Positions 10,388-21,433 of a DNA stretch of 64,000 nucleotides are shown one piece after another. Within the stretch, counting starts at the first letter, position 1, and each line of letters begins with the position of its first letter. Origin of the DNA: Mesostigma viride (lineage: Eukaryota > Streptophyta > Mesostigmatophyceae > Mesostigmatales > Mesostigmataceae); contig RPFO01001819.1 in assembly GCA_009746045.1 (NCBI GenBank), positions 27,901-91,900 of the forward strand, in the 5' to 3' direction. Position numbers and translations under genes: made by a program. The notes under the pieces were generated by a model, which was given only the letters and a program-made list of their open reading frames with translations, was not told where the DNA came from and did not search any database.

Positions 10388-12086
10388 CCCCTAAATGGGC
10401 AGAAATACTGCCGATGCATCGGCTGTAACTTCACAATTTTGCAAACCAGATGCCATCCAACCCACCCATATCCAATGGCTGTCCTTGGGGGCCAAGCATG
10501 TCCATGAGTTGCCCTTCGGGTTGGTATATCACAACCTTACATATATGCAGGGTAGGCCATGTATAACTGCCGTCAAAGTCAGGGGGGTCAAGACGAGCGT
10601 TTTCATTTTTGGTAGAATGTGCATTTTGAATTATGTTGTAAGAGCTAGGCACCTACCACTTCAGGGATGATAAACAATTAGTTGCTGAACAGTTTGAGCC
10701 ATTGGGGTCATCATTTGGGTGGGTATGCCAGCAGTTACACCCAGTACAGCCCATAGGGGTACCGTTGGTAAAAAGCAACCAAGGGGGTAGGAGTGGGCAT
10801 ACTACCTACTAATACCTACTAATATGGCCCCCAACCATGCCACACAATACATTTCCCTTCCACAATGATGGGGAAACATAACTGCATCATCACACTGCCC
10901 TTACATGGCACCTATGTGCAGGTGCCACCTTGTCCATGCACGTAGGTAACGTGGTACGGATACCCTACGTAAGGCATGCATTCTAGGAGGCAGCCACCAA
11001 CAAACTAGTGATTTTAAGCCTATTTCAGCTTGCCCTAGCAAGGATAAACTAGGCCTAAGCTGCTATAGCTTGCCAGGTGATGGCCAGCACACCTGGTGGC
11101 ACATGCTGACAATGGGAAGCTTCTACTCACCGGTTACATGCTTGATGATGCCACAGAGACCAGCCAACTGCCTCACACTCATGCAATATGTGTGTGGGAA
11201 ATGTATAACAAACATATATGGAGGTATTCAAACCCATACAGCCTCTAAAACTTATCACCATCACACTGTGGCAGGTCAACTGACTGAGGGAAGCATCTAA
11301 GAAGGGTGTTTTAGAAAGGGGCCAGGCCAGGGTCAAGAAAGAGCATGAATAATGCAAAAAGAATGTGCTACACCAGCTAGAACGTATATATAAACGTCAA
11401 ACATCGATAGGAAAACGATGCTGAAGCTTTACCAGGCATGGATGGCGTTACCTTGGCCCAGGCGGTGGCCGCAAAATGGCGCATTTCGGCACACCAAAGT
11501 TGTGCAGCATGGTCGCTGGATTCGGCGATTTCTGGCCACCCTTGCACGTTTACGACTACTATGTATCATAAAAAGTACAAATAAACCAATATATCCTTTA
11601 AAATACGCCGGAAAGGTATTGCTGTCAACGTTTCTATCGTCCGGCCTGATCGCAGTTTTTTCCAGCAAGAACGCTGCCGACACCTATCAAATGGCATTCC
11701 CGCGGTCCAAAAATTGGCCTGTGTGATCTTTAGGACGTATAAAATCAATTTCCTAAGTTTGGTCAGAAAATTCGAACGCAAACGTAAATGCCATGCGTGG
11801 GCGCAAGCCGCCATGGCCAGGTCGTCGTTTTCCGGAATGCACGTTGGACGTGAAAAAGTACCCTGACCCCTTGTACTTTGACCGGCCAGAACACCTCTAT
11901 AACTTTGTCAGAAGTATGCAAACCCTAGTACCATGCTGTGAGGAAAATTATAAACTTTCGATCTTCTCAGCTAAACTTTTCCTAATTCTCAATAGTTTTC
12001 GCGGCATTTGGTCCCCCGAGAAGGGGCCGACGTGTCGGCTGTAACTCAGTTTTAGGCGGAAAATCGGCAGCCAGACCATTTAGGGG
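10388..12086. mobile_element. Non-autonomous piggyBac derivative, TTAA-flanked
   Basis: It is flanked by TTAA on both sides (10384-10387, 12087-12090), with terminal inverted repeat CCCCTAAATGG / CCATTTAGGGG. About 300 bp of the left end and about 200 bp of the right end match the ends of the autonomous piggyBac at 14689-18408, including the GCCGATGCATCGGC palindrome and the TGTCGGCTGTAACTC stretch. The middle is different and has no transposase. The uninterrupted site is visible in the other LTR at about 30204-30207 (GGCTTAATGCC), so the target is proven. Confidence 0.93.
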
Positions 12087-12195
12087 TTAATGCCAAGCTA
12101 ATTGTACACACTTATAATGGCTAGCAAGACCAATTACAAATGGATAATTGCCCCGGGCTCAATGTGTAGGCGTATTCGCACTTATCATTCATTAA

Positions 12196-14278
12196 CCCTT
12201 CAACTGTCAAAACTCGAACCACGAGAACGGACTGAGTTTGGGTATCTTTGTGCGCCTGAGAGTAACTAGCCAAATAACATTTTCTGGCCCACCCTTGGAA
12301 CCAAGCATGCTTTTATATCAAATAATGTTTGGGAAATTTGGTTGGTCGCATATCCATGCCGGCCCTACACCTGCTAAAAATAGCACCCCCCTCAGGGGGG
12401 TACAGTGCAAATGGGGTTGGAGACATATATAATGCATTATCGACCATTTACACAAATCAGTTGGCCCTGGCCTTTTAAAGGCAGTTTATTATAATCATAG
12501 ACATGCCATCAATGCATTCAATACATGAAATGTCACAAAACTGTGAACGCTAGCTACAAAATGGCCAAAGCCAGCTGGCACCGTTATAACGGTGCCAGCT
12601 GGCAGGGGTATAAATGGTAGCATAACAACACAAAGCTTTATTCCAATTGGCATGAAACAACAAGGGATGCCCAAATGGGCATAATGCACCATACCCAGGT
12701 GATAAAACAAGAGACCATGCCATATAACATATGCCAACATGCCACAAGGGGCCAAAATGGCACTAGCGCGCGCGCGCGGCATATATTGCGCATGACTAGC
12801 CAAGGGTGTAGCTAACTGTCAATTAGGCTACCTGGCTGTATGCCAAACTACGGATCGCGCCTCTGGGTGCGCAGATACTGCCTCCTACGAGGCCCTGTCA
12901 GCTGGGTGCCAGCTGCCAGCGTGCGGGTCGTGCGGCCATTGGCCTCAGCCCACACGCGGCCAGCCGGGCTGCGGGCTGACAGGGGCTGCATGGCACGCTG
13001 GCGGCGGGCGTCGTCGTCGAGGCCAGCCACTGGTCCAGCGTGGAACCTGAGATAAGCCAGCATATAAGACACAAGACCATGTTTTAAAATAGGTGAAAGG
13101 CTCATTAATCAAGGCCTCAAGCGCGCGTCAAAGGGGTGGCAAGGAGCTGCATCACTAACGCACCCAATGAATGACAAAACACCTCCACGTTCTTTGCAAC
13201 AATAAAGAAAACAAAAGGAACAAGTTGGTAATGCTTCCATGCAAACAGGTATTGGGTATCTCCATGTTTGTCACATGCAATGGATGCAAAATAAGAAGGT
13301 GGGCGTTGGCCAGCAAAACAAGAAGCCATGCCTAAAACTGGTCAGAAAAGAACTTTTCTCGGGCTGTTTGAGCCAGGAAAAGCATTGGGTAATCACCTTT
13401 ACCATATTACTAACCAACACCAACCGTTATCACGCTATTTCCGTTGCAGCCTCAGCTAACAGCGACCAAACATGGTCCAAAATCTGCTTGACCTGATGGT
13501 ATTCCACAACCATGACAAGCCGATGCGTAGAGGGAGCAAAACAACAAAATGACAATCAAAAGCCCTCGATTATAACCCTGATATTAGTTATAAACGATAA
13601 CACAACCATATACGGTTAACGGAACACGCTAGGAGGCTAGAACGTACCAGGTCGGAACAGCAGATTACCTTTCCTGCGGGAGCCAGCACGCCCGATTCAT
13701 GGACGTAGCCTCGAGCCTTTCCTGGCTGCCAGTTCTAGCAAATCTGGTTGGGAACAACGTCAAAGGTTTATCCATGCGCAAATACCTCGAAAATCTCCGC
13801 CTAGCAACATGCAGCACTCGCACTGTCACCGCCTGGCCGCTAACATGAATTGCTGCGCCGACCAGCACCCCGATGACCCATCTACGCATCTTCAAACGTT
13901 CCATGGCTAGGGATAAAACCTTTTTAGGACTTAAAAATCATGCCTACAAAATTTGAGTCCATTATGTCAAGCCATTTTCTCGTACCAGTCAGTTGTGTGC
14001 ACCGCCATAGCCGTGCGTGTCAATATTTTTCATGCACGTCGGTCCCGTTAGACCATGGTACCCCCCTATAACTTTGCTCAAGCATATCTCCCTGGGCAGG
14101 TGTCCAAAGTACGGTCTGAATAGTGCCAGGCATAGCTTACGTCTAGATCTTTCGATCCCCCCAGGTTTGACCGTTAAATTATTATTGGCGCGGCGCCTGG
14201 TTCTGCCACAAACTCAGTCCGTTAGAGTGGCGCGAGTTCAACTGGCGCCACGAAAACGGACTCAGTACAGTTTAAGGG
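12196..14278. mobile_element. Non-autonomous TTAA element, family 2, copy 1
   Basis: TTAA target duplications at 12192-12195 and 14279-14282 enclose ends CCCTTCAACTG and CAGTTTAAGGG. Subterminal words AACGGACTGAG and CTCAGTCCGTT recur in both orientations. About 2083 bp, nearly identical to 36802-38885. It contains a perfect 34-bp palindrome near 12571-12604 built on GCCAGCTGGCACCGTTATAA and its mirror. No transposase is seen. The TTAA duplication and CCC start fit the piggyBac superfamily, but the ends are not shared with the 14689-18408 family. Confidence 0.88.
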
Positions 14279-14618
14279 TTAAACCAAGAGGACGAGACTC
14301 TCGTCCTCGGACCAATTTAACCTAGGTTGATTGCGGCGCAGATACACGCCAATTTCCCTAGAACAATCCAAGTCACTCATTCCACGTAAGATCCGGGCCG
14401 ACATCGACCCTCAACTATAGGATCCACGCCTAGAACTACGGACGGACTCAGAACGGCGCGGCGCCACGGCACCGGCCCCTAAAAGGGCAACCTAGGACCA
14501 AAATAACTAGTCCAATTCACACAATGGCCAAGGTCCATAAAACCCAAATACAATAGACCAAACAGCCTTAGTAATTTATTCCATTGTTACGTCCGACCAA
14601 AAGGGCTGGGACGTAACA

Positions 14619-14640
14619 CTCCTCCCCCCCCACGGGGGTC
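14619..14640 (-). promoter_or_regulatory. Polypurine tract of the Ty3/gypsy element
   Basis: Read on the minus strand, a run of G followed by GGAGGAG directly abuts the start of the 3' LTR. A purine tract in this position primes plus-strand DNA synthesis in LTR retrotransposons. Confidence 0.75.
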
Positions 14641-14688
14641 GGTAGTCCCTACCGTACAAGTTAGAATGGTAAAACAACGCTACTATAA

Positions 14689-17600
14689 CCCCTAAATGGG
14701 CGAAAGTACTGCCGATGCATCGGCTGTAACTCAGCACTTTTGCAAACCAGATGCCATCCAACCTACCCATACCCAAAGGCTGTCCTTGGGGGCCAAGCAC
14801 GTCCATGAGGTGCCCTTCGGGTTGGTATATCACAACCTCATATATATGCAGGGTAGGCTATATATAACTGCCGTCAAAGTCAGGGGGGTCAAGACGCGCG
14901 TTTTCATTTTTGGTAGAATGTGTGTTGTGAATTAGGCAAAAATACCTAGGCACCTGCCACTTCAGGGATGATGGAGAATTAGTTGGTGAATAGTTTGAGC
15001 CATTGGGGTCCATGGTTGGATGGGTATGCCAGTAGTTACACCCTGTACAAGAAGGTGCCGATGCATCGGCAGTACTTGTTTCATGTACGTGTCACATGCT
15101 ATCTCAAGGGTGGCTGTCATTATTGTAGGTCCTGGGACCCAACTAATAGCATAGACGTGAAATATGAACTTCCTTGATAGTTTTGACTCATTATATGCAA
15201 TAAAATGGTTTATTATGCTTGCAAATAAAAGCGCCATGAGTAGGGGCCGCTGGCATGCAACGATGTTCATCACAAGACAAGGTCACATCCCCAACCTAAT
15301 TATTGTCCATCTAAGCTCAAACTGGGTGCACTAGACTGGCAACACAAGGTGGCAATGTAAAATAAACTGGCTCGGGGTGGAGACACTGCTTGGCTATATA
15401 CCATTCACGAGGCTGAGCGATGAGCCTACAAGTGAGATACACCACCATGCACATATAACACCACCAACACATTACATGCTCATCCATGTGGCAATCAGAT
15501 GTTCATGCCCTACAAACTGATAATGGGCACACATGCACAATTAAAATAAGCAACACACAAGCCTCTCAAGAGGAGCCACTATAGTGTGCAAACTGCCTAT
15601 GGCGTACAATACACCCAGTTTATGATGGGGTGGTTGACTTCTTCTTCTTCTTCTTGTTGATGGGGCAGTTGGCCTTCAGCCAGGCCTTCCTAGCGACCCC
15701 TTGCAGGGTGGAACCAGGCCCTGCCGTCCTGCGGGTCTGCCTTTGTCCTGCCCAGGTCCTCCCCGGCTCGCTCTTCTCGGTGAGTTTCTTGGAGTGCCTG
15801 GCGTCAGGGGTTGACTCCCCTGGAATCACGTCCAGCCCTGGCACTTGGCCTGAGTGGAAAATCTGGAAGCACGGATAGTCCACGCTGCTGCACAGAGCAA
15901 TGTCACACTCTGGGCACCACGAGCTTGTGCGCTTGCGGGCACCGGTGGTGGTTGTGGCGGAGCAGACCGCGCAGTCAGCCTCGATCACGAAGGGAATGCG
16001 CTCAGGCTGGTGGTTGCCATCCCACCGTCCCTCCCTGGTTGGTGTGAGGGTGAGCTGCCTGACAGGGGCAGGCGCCCCTGGCCACTTGTTCTCGCCCAGC
16101 TGGGCTGCCAGCAGGGACAGGAAGGTGTAGTGGGTCATGGTGGACTTGCCGCGGTTGACGAAGGTCATCAGCAGGTATGAATTGGTGATGGCATTCACCA
16201 GGTGGGCCCCAAAGGCCCTGTGCCACCACACCCTGCTCACCAGGGCCCTGCCCACGTCATACTCTGCAGCCAGCTGGTCAAACAGGTCGACTGCTTTGTA
16301 GCATGACCAGTAGTTGGGGACGGCTGACGGTGCTGGGACGTTCACCCTCGCATTGCCACGCCCGCCGTGGCGGTCCACCAAGACCTCCTGCAGGCCATAC
16401 CCCTTCTGCAGCAGGTACACGAGCTTGCGGTCCATCCACACAAGCGCCTGCAGCCCCGTCTCCTCGTGCACTGCCCACGCGTAGAAGCCCTGCTTGAGTG
16501 CCTTGCCCTTGGGGATGAGCATCTTGAGCTCAGCCCAGGGGATGCCCCTGCGGTTGGGCACAACCGTGCCGACCACGTTGTGGCCCTGCTCATGCAGCCA
16601 CTCCACGGCTGGCCGGCTGGTGTACCACCTGTCCATGGCCACGTCCATGGGGTGGGGCAGGGTCTCCCCCAGGAGCTGCACCACCTTGACCGTGTGCTGC
16701 TCCTCCGGCAGCTTGTCGTACGTGTGGTAGTGCCACAGGTAGCCGCTGGGGTGGCCACACGCGGAGTACCCCAGGATGTGAAAGGGGGCTGGCTTCAGTG
16801 GGTTGAAGCAGCGAATGCAGCAGTACTTGTGGCCGGTGCCCACGCAGCGCTCGTCGATGGCGCACTTCCCCCCGAGCGTGCAGTACTTCTTGTACGCCTT
16901 GTTGAGGTGGATCTCAAGCCACTCGAACTGGTAGAGGCGGTACTCGCGGCACTCGGTGTTGGCTGGCTTGAAAGCACTGTCCCTGAAGTGCAGGAAGCGT
17001 GTGATCTGCTGGAAACGCTTGAATGACATGGCGTGCTGCAGGCCCGGGGCTGTGGACATGCCCACCTTGCGGTCAGTGAAGTAGAGCTGTGCGTTAGGCA
17101 GGCGCCCCAGGCCCATGGTAACCAGGATCCCCAACCACTTGGCCAGCTCATGGATGGTCAATGGCGTCCACTCACGTGCCTGGGGTGGCAGAGTGGCCAG
17201 CTTCATGTTGGCATACCTGTTTGTCTCCTCCACAATTGGGCCCAGCACCTCATCTCGTGTCCACAGCAGAGCAAAGATGTCGATAGGGCTCTCTTGGTAC
17301 TTAGTCTGGTTGCCGCCAGGCAGCTTGGCCTGCTCAGGAGTTGGCATGGCAACGTCGACAGCAATGTTTGTCGACAAAGACTGCACATGGCCGTCGGGTG
17401 CTCCCACCCCCAAAACCCACCCTCGTGCAGGATCCGAGACACTCCCCTCATCAGCAGGCTCATCGTCGCTTAGCACCGGATCGCCCACATCCTGCTCAGG
17501 CATGTCCTCCACGCCATCGGACTGCTTTTGCAGATGTTCCTCCTCTTCCGGGTCAGAATCCGGTGCCCGCGCGGCCAGCGATTTGCGGCCTTTCTTTCTG

Positions 17601-18408
17601 CCCCCATCGATCCTCTGGCGCCGGGGGGGTGCTTGGCAGCTTTCTTGGCTCGTGAACGCTTGCGCTTCTTCACCGGAGACTCCTCGATGTCCTCATCATC
17701 ATCCTCGCCGTCATCCTCCTCCTCCTCCTCGTATTCCTCCTCAGACCCAGCGTCCGACTGCTCCACCTCATCCGCCTCAGGGGTCGCCTCCCGCGCCTCT
17801 GCCGGGCCAGGAGTTTCATCGGCACCATCCCCCACATCGTCAGCAGCCACCAGATACTCAAAAACCTGGTCCTTTGTGAGTGGGAGCGGCCTTTTATCGC
17901 CATCGAACAAGCAAAATGCCTGCGTTTTGTCTCGTGTCACCCGCGTTACTGTCCCTGGTATGCGCACATTCGCATAATTTTCACCATATTTATCCTCTGC
18001 CCAGTCAGCCCCGAACAGGACCGCAGGAACGCTAACTCTAAGGCCCCTAACGAGCCGCCCTGAGGCTGCCATGGTCGTGGGCGCGGCCGCCATGCACGGG
18101 CTGTCGCACAAGAAAATCACGTGCGAACGTGAATTTTGCGTCGTACGTCGGTACCGACTGCACCCAAAAGTACCCAAAAAACCCTGTACCCCCCCACCTT
18201 GGACGGTCCAGAACATGGGTTAAACTTTGTCAGAAGTATGCAAACCCTAGTACCATGCTGTGAGGAAACTTATAAACTTTCGATCTTCTCAGCTAAGCTT
18301 TTCCTAATTCTCAATAGATTTCGCGGCATTTGGTCCCCCGAGAAGGTGCCGACGTGTCGGCTGTAACTCAGTTTTAGGCGGAAAATCGGCAGCCAGACCA
18401 TTTAGGGG
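14689..18408 (-). mobile_element. Autonomous-type piggyBac element with ATAA target duplication
   Basis: Ends CCCCTAAATGG / CCATTTAGGGG are identical to the element at 10388-12086. The flanking tetranucleotide on both sides is ATAA (14685-14688 and 18409-18412) instead of TTAA. About 3.7 kb, carrying a piggyBac transposase on the minus strand. It is inserted between the 846-residue ORF and the polypurine tract of the gypsy element. Bases 14689-15619 and 18094-18408 are noncoding ends. Confidence 0.9.
15620..18072 (-). CDS. piggyBac-family transposase, one frameshift
   Basis: DDE_Tnp_1_7 (piggyBac) transposase, which cuts and pastes DNA at TTAA sites. The catalytic part is the frame 17512-15620 (630 residues). 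The three catalytic aspartates fit D220 (AIDER), D294 (VAMDRWYTS) and D409 (CYKAVDLFDQ). A C-terminal Cys-rich zinc domain begins CAVCSA and ends with C-x2-C...C...CF-x2-FH. Upstream, from ATG at 18072, another frame encodes an N-terminal module (VPAVLFGADW... RIPGTVTRV... CLFDGD), then a strongly acidic stretch and a basic KKRKRSRAKK segment. The two frames would be one protein if the C7 run (G7 at 17623-17629 on the plus strand) had one more base. An alternative ATG lies about 20 bases upstream. The element may be active if the frameshift is an assembly error. Confidence 0.88.
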
Positions 18409-18562
18409 ATAAGAGTACTATGTCCCAACCTCGGTTCACCCGCAGGTCAGTAATACCAGTTCCTCTAGAAGTTGATACACAGGACCAACCCTGACGTAGT
18501 AGCAAGACTCTGATGGTGACTGGATCAATCCGCTATCCGTCACAAAAACTTTCCTAACCACT

Positions 18563-21103
18563 CTAGCTTCCGCCGCTGGTGGCACGCCGCTGCGACAGGG
18601 CTTCAGTGAGAGCCCTACGCCCCGCGTGGGTCATTTGCGAAGTCATCATCCCGGGGTGCGAGCACAGGTCACACTCAAAGGCCACCTGGTAGGGGGACAC
18701 CCTCTGCCGGCCCATCCTGGACAGCTCCACCCACGAACCCCCGGGCCACATGGACAGGAACCCAGCGAGGTACTGGGGATGGGTGAATAGAAGTGTCAGC
18801 GCCGACCGATCCACCACCCCACAACGGTGCTCGCGAACAAAGTGCACCCCCATCATAAAAACCTCCGTACGCACGTGATCATCGTTGATCGACGCCGTCC
18901 GTGCCCCTGCAATATCGGGCACCACCAGATTCAGAAAGGCACGTCCCTCCGATGGGGCCACCTTGGGAGGCGTCACCACGTGCCCCACCCCATCGACCAG
19001 ATATCGCCAATCCCACCAGTCTTCGGACCCGAACCGCACAGTATGCCCCACCGCAAGGGGAAAACGAGGGTCGTCGGGTTGCGGCAGGGGCAGGGGAACC
19101 TGAGGAAGGAAGGTGATCTCTACCTGTTCCCAGTAAGCCCCGCGATCCACAGCGAACCAGGGACCCGCTTGAAACACCAGAGGAGCGGGTAGATGCGTAC
19201 CAGGGGGGACCTGGAAAGACGGAGGTCCCTCGAACGTCACACACAGCTTCTCCGTGCGAGGTCCTGGCCCACCATACCTCACCGCTCTGCCCAGTGCCGG
19301 CCGTATGAAGTCCCCCAACGACCACTCCTCGTGAGATGACCCAGGAGCTCTGGAGGCCGCATCATAGCCCACTGAGGTGGCGGCAGAATGATCGCCTTGG
19401 CGACCGTGCTGGACCAACAAGCGCTGTATCAGGTCCTGTCCTGATTGTACCGCAGCCACGAGCTCTTCCAAGCGCACCACGGGCTCCGCTGGTACCAGAA
19501 TGCCCGTCCCGCTGGGGCCTTCCGCGACCCGAGGTCGCGTCTCTGCCATGGTGTGTAGACACGGTTCCTCCGCGGATCGGTGCGAGGTGGGCCTGCTGTG
19601 TCCCTCCGCGGGACGCAACATTGACGAGCCGGCTTGTGCAGGCCGGGGACGTGGTTCCAGGGAGACTAGGAAGGTAGGCTCCGGTGGATCCAGGGAGACA
19701 AGGAAGGTAGGCTCCCCCTGGCCCGCATCCGTCGGAGGATCTGCGGGGGCCGCATCCGAGGGCTCACCCTCGGCCGACTGTTCTGTCCTAGTAGCCGCCG
19801 CAGCTCCCGTCGTATCCGGCCGCGGTCGCCGAGACTCTCGCTCCAACTCCAGCGCCGACCCCCACATGCGCTCCCAGTGACGATCAGCCGGGCGACGAGG
19901 TGGTGGTGACGCTCGGCGAGCAGTTCGTACCTCCGTTCCCGAGTGCGAACGGGAACGCGAACGCGAGGGCGGTGATGGCGAGCGACGACGTGCAGGTCGT
20001 TCCGGAGCACGCCGAGAAGCTGGTTGACTGCCCCCGCCCCATCCCGTGGACCGCGGGCGGGACTCGCGCCCAGGTGGTCGCCCCCAGCCCGTCGCCGGCG
20101 GTGGCGCCTCAAAACGCGTCACAGGACGGTGTCCTGCGCCGCCCTCCAAGGAGCCCCGAGAAGGTGGGTCCCTTGGAGGAGAACGAGGGAGAGGGCGTGG
20201 AGGGTAGTCATCAGAATCGGAGTCGTCACCCTCGCTCCCATCATCCTGGTCTTCGTCATCCATAGTCGCAATGCGATCCAGGGCCTGCCGTAACGAATAC
20301 TGACCCGCGCGCATACACTTCTCGCCCCGCAACGCCCCCTCCAACGGGAGGTATCGAGGAAAGTAGTGCTCCAGCTGTTTCCGCACCTCGGGTGGAATTA
20401 GGAGGAGCAACAGCCGTGGAAATGCCAGACCCGCATCCAGCGTGTTCATGCACGCGTGACAAGGGCACTCCCGCTCATGGGTTTCCCAGTCTGTACCGAC
20501 CACCACGCCGTCGCTCTCGGCGGTGCGGGTCTCGATCTTGAACCCCACATTTCTTCGCACGAACCGTCGAAAATCCTCCAGCTTAGCTGGGCTGGCCCGC
20601 ACCAGAATGGAATCGGCGCGGAGTTCCGACGGCATCTGGTTACGGCGCCGACGACGTCGCTCCACCAAGTCACCCTCCCGGCCATAGTCGCGCAAGAACA
20701 TTCGGGGGTTCAATGTCTCCTCATTCAGCTCCTTCACTAGCTGCAACGTGCGCGCGTCCGGTGCTCCGGGTCTGGACGACGTCTCGTGCCGGCCACCACC
20801 TCCCGAGCCTCCGGCCCCTAAAGCACCCCCTCGGACTGCAGGCTCCCCGCGAGCTGTCTGCGTCCTCGCATCCTGTTCTGGTTGAGGGACCTCAGGGTAG
20901 TCTGATGTGTCCATGTCCACCAGATCTTCCTCACTCGACTCCCCGTCTGCTTCCCGGATTCCTGTCTCTGCAGCCTCCGCGGCGCTGACGGAAGTCTGGC
21001 CCCTGGGAAGCGCCTCCGCGGCGTCCCCCTGCACAGCCCACACACAAGAGGCCAAGGCATTAGTCGGCGTGTACCTAGTATCCGGCTCACACACCACTCT
21101 CAC
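18563..21103 (-). CDS. ORF3 of the Ty3/gypsy element, unknown 846-residue protein
   Basis: It starts about 28 bases downstream of the pol stop and ends about 150 bases before the piggyBac insertion, all inside the LTR element. The N-terminal third is acidic. A Cys cluster, ERECPCHACMNTLDAG, lies near residue 215. The centre is long, disordered and Arg/Ser/Pro-rich, and the C-terminal ~250 residues look globular, ending with FECDLCSHPGMM. It occupies the env-like position, but I see no signal peptide or clear membrane span, so I do not call it an envelope. It is fully open over 2.5 kb, in contrast to gag-pol, which suggests recent selection or fewer homopolymer errors. Function unknown. Confidence 0.75.
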   Translation of the reverse strand: MRVVCEPDTRYTPTNALASCVWAVQGDAAEALPRGQTSVSAAEAAETGIREADGESSEEDLVDMDTSDYPEVPQPEQDARTQTARGEPAVRGGALGAGGSGGGGRHETSSRPGAPDARTLQLVKELNEETLNPRMFLRDYGREGDLVERRRRRRNQMPSELRADSILVRASPAKLEDFRRFVRRNVGFKIETRTAESDGVVVGTDWETHERECPCHACMNTLDAGLAFPRLLLLLIPPEVRKQLEHYFPRYLPLEGALRGEKCMRAGQYSLRQALDRIATMDDEDQDDGSEGDDSDSDDYPPRPLPRSPPRDPPSRGSLEGGAGHRPVTRFEAPPPATGWGRPPGRESRPRSTGWGGGSQPASRRAPERPARRRSPSPPSRSRSRSHSGTEVRTARRASPPPRRPADRHWERMWGSALELERESRRPRPDTTGAAAATRTEQSAEGEPSDAAPADPPTDAGQGEPTFLVSLDPPEPTFLVSLEPRPRPAQAGSSMLRPAEGHSRPTSHRSAEEPCLHTMAETRPRVAEGPSGTGILVPAEPVVRLEELVAAVQSGQDLIQRLLVQHGRQGDHSAATSVGYDAASRAPGSSHEEWSLGDFIRPALGRAVRYGGPGPRTEKLCVTFEGPPSFQVPPGTHLPAPLVFQAGPWFAVDRGAYWEQVEITFLPQVPLPLPQPDDPRFPLAVGHTVRFGSEDWWDWRYLVDGVGHVVTPPKVAPSEGRAFLNLVVPDIAGARTASINDDHVRTEVFMMGVHFVREHRCGVVDRSALTLLFTHPQYLAGFLSMWPGGSWVELSRMGRQRVSPYQVAFECDLCSHPGMMTSQMTHAGRRALTEALSQRRATSGGS

Positions 21104-21131
21104 CCTACACCGCTGTACCGCATGTGGCCTG

Positions 21132-21433
21132 TTAGTGCAACTGGTGCGTCTTCTTGTACGCTTCCAGTAAGCGGGCGCACCCAGCTAACTCAGTAGAAGT
21201 GCGCCAGGAGTCCTCCGACTCATGCTGCGCGAATCGCCATCGCACCCGGTACTGTCGCTGAGTCCCCCGACCCCGTTTGACATCCCGGTGTCCCACGATC
21301 GCTGCCACCTCATCCTCCTGTTCCCCCGTGTCCGGATTGAACTCCAACGGGGCCGGGGGATTGACCCGGCCCTGGATGGTGTTCTGGTGGTACAACTTGA
21401 GCTGGTCACGATGGAAACGGTTGGACGTGAGGT
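21132..21433 (-). CDS. Ty3/gypsy pol C-terminus with chromodomain (after hAT insertion)
   Basis: The chromodomain-like motif EVAAIVGHRDVKRGRG..QYRVRW...ESEDSWR...L.GCA.LLEAY follows the post-integrase QLKLYHQNTIQGR linker. Chromodomains on gypsy integrases guide insertion to particular chromatin. The codons upstream are interrupted by the hAT element at 21434. Stop at 21132. Confidence 0.85.

Larger units (their letters stand above)
10246..14618 (-). repeat. 3' LTR of the Ty3/gypsy element, split by two TTAA elements
   Basis: LTR pieces are 10246-10387, 12091-12195 and 14283-14618 (with one TTAA copy at each junction), totalling 583 bp after removal of the inserts. The pieces align end to end with the right LTR, which serves as the empty-site reference at 10384-10387. 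Confidence 0.93.

Noticed and set aside
12495-13105. ORFs of 60-100 codons repeated at 37097-37685
   Set aside because: They recur only because the TTAA element is duplicated; no domain or coding bias is seen, and frames are not better preserved than surrounding sequence.
16278-17026. Overlapping ORFs on the opposite strand of the piggyBac transposase
   Set aside because: Shadows of a G/C-rich coding region; the minus-strand frame carries the catalytic motifs.
18563-21103. Envelope gene, making the gypsy element an endogenous retrovirus
   Set aside because: The ORF is in the env position but has no signal peptide, clear transmembrane helix or fusion-like segment that I can see.
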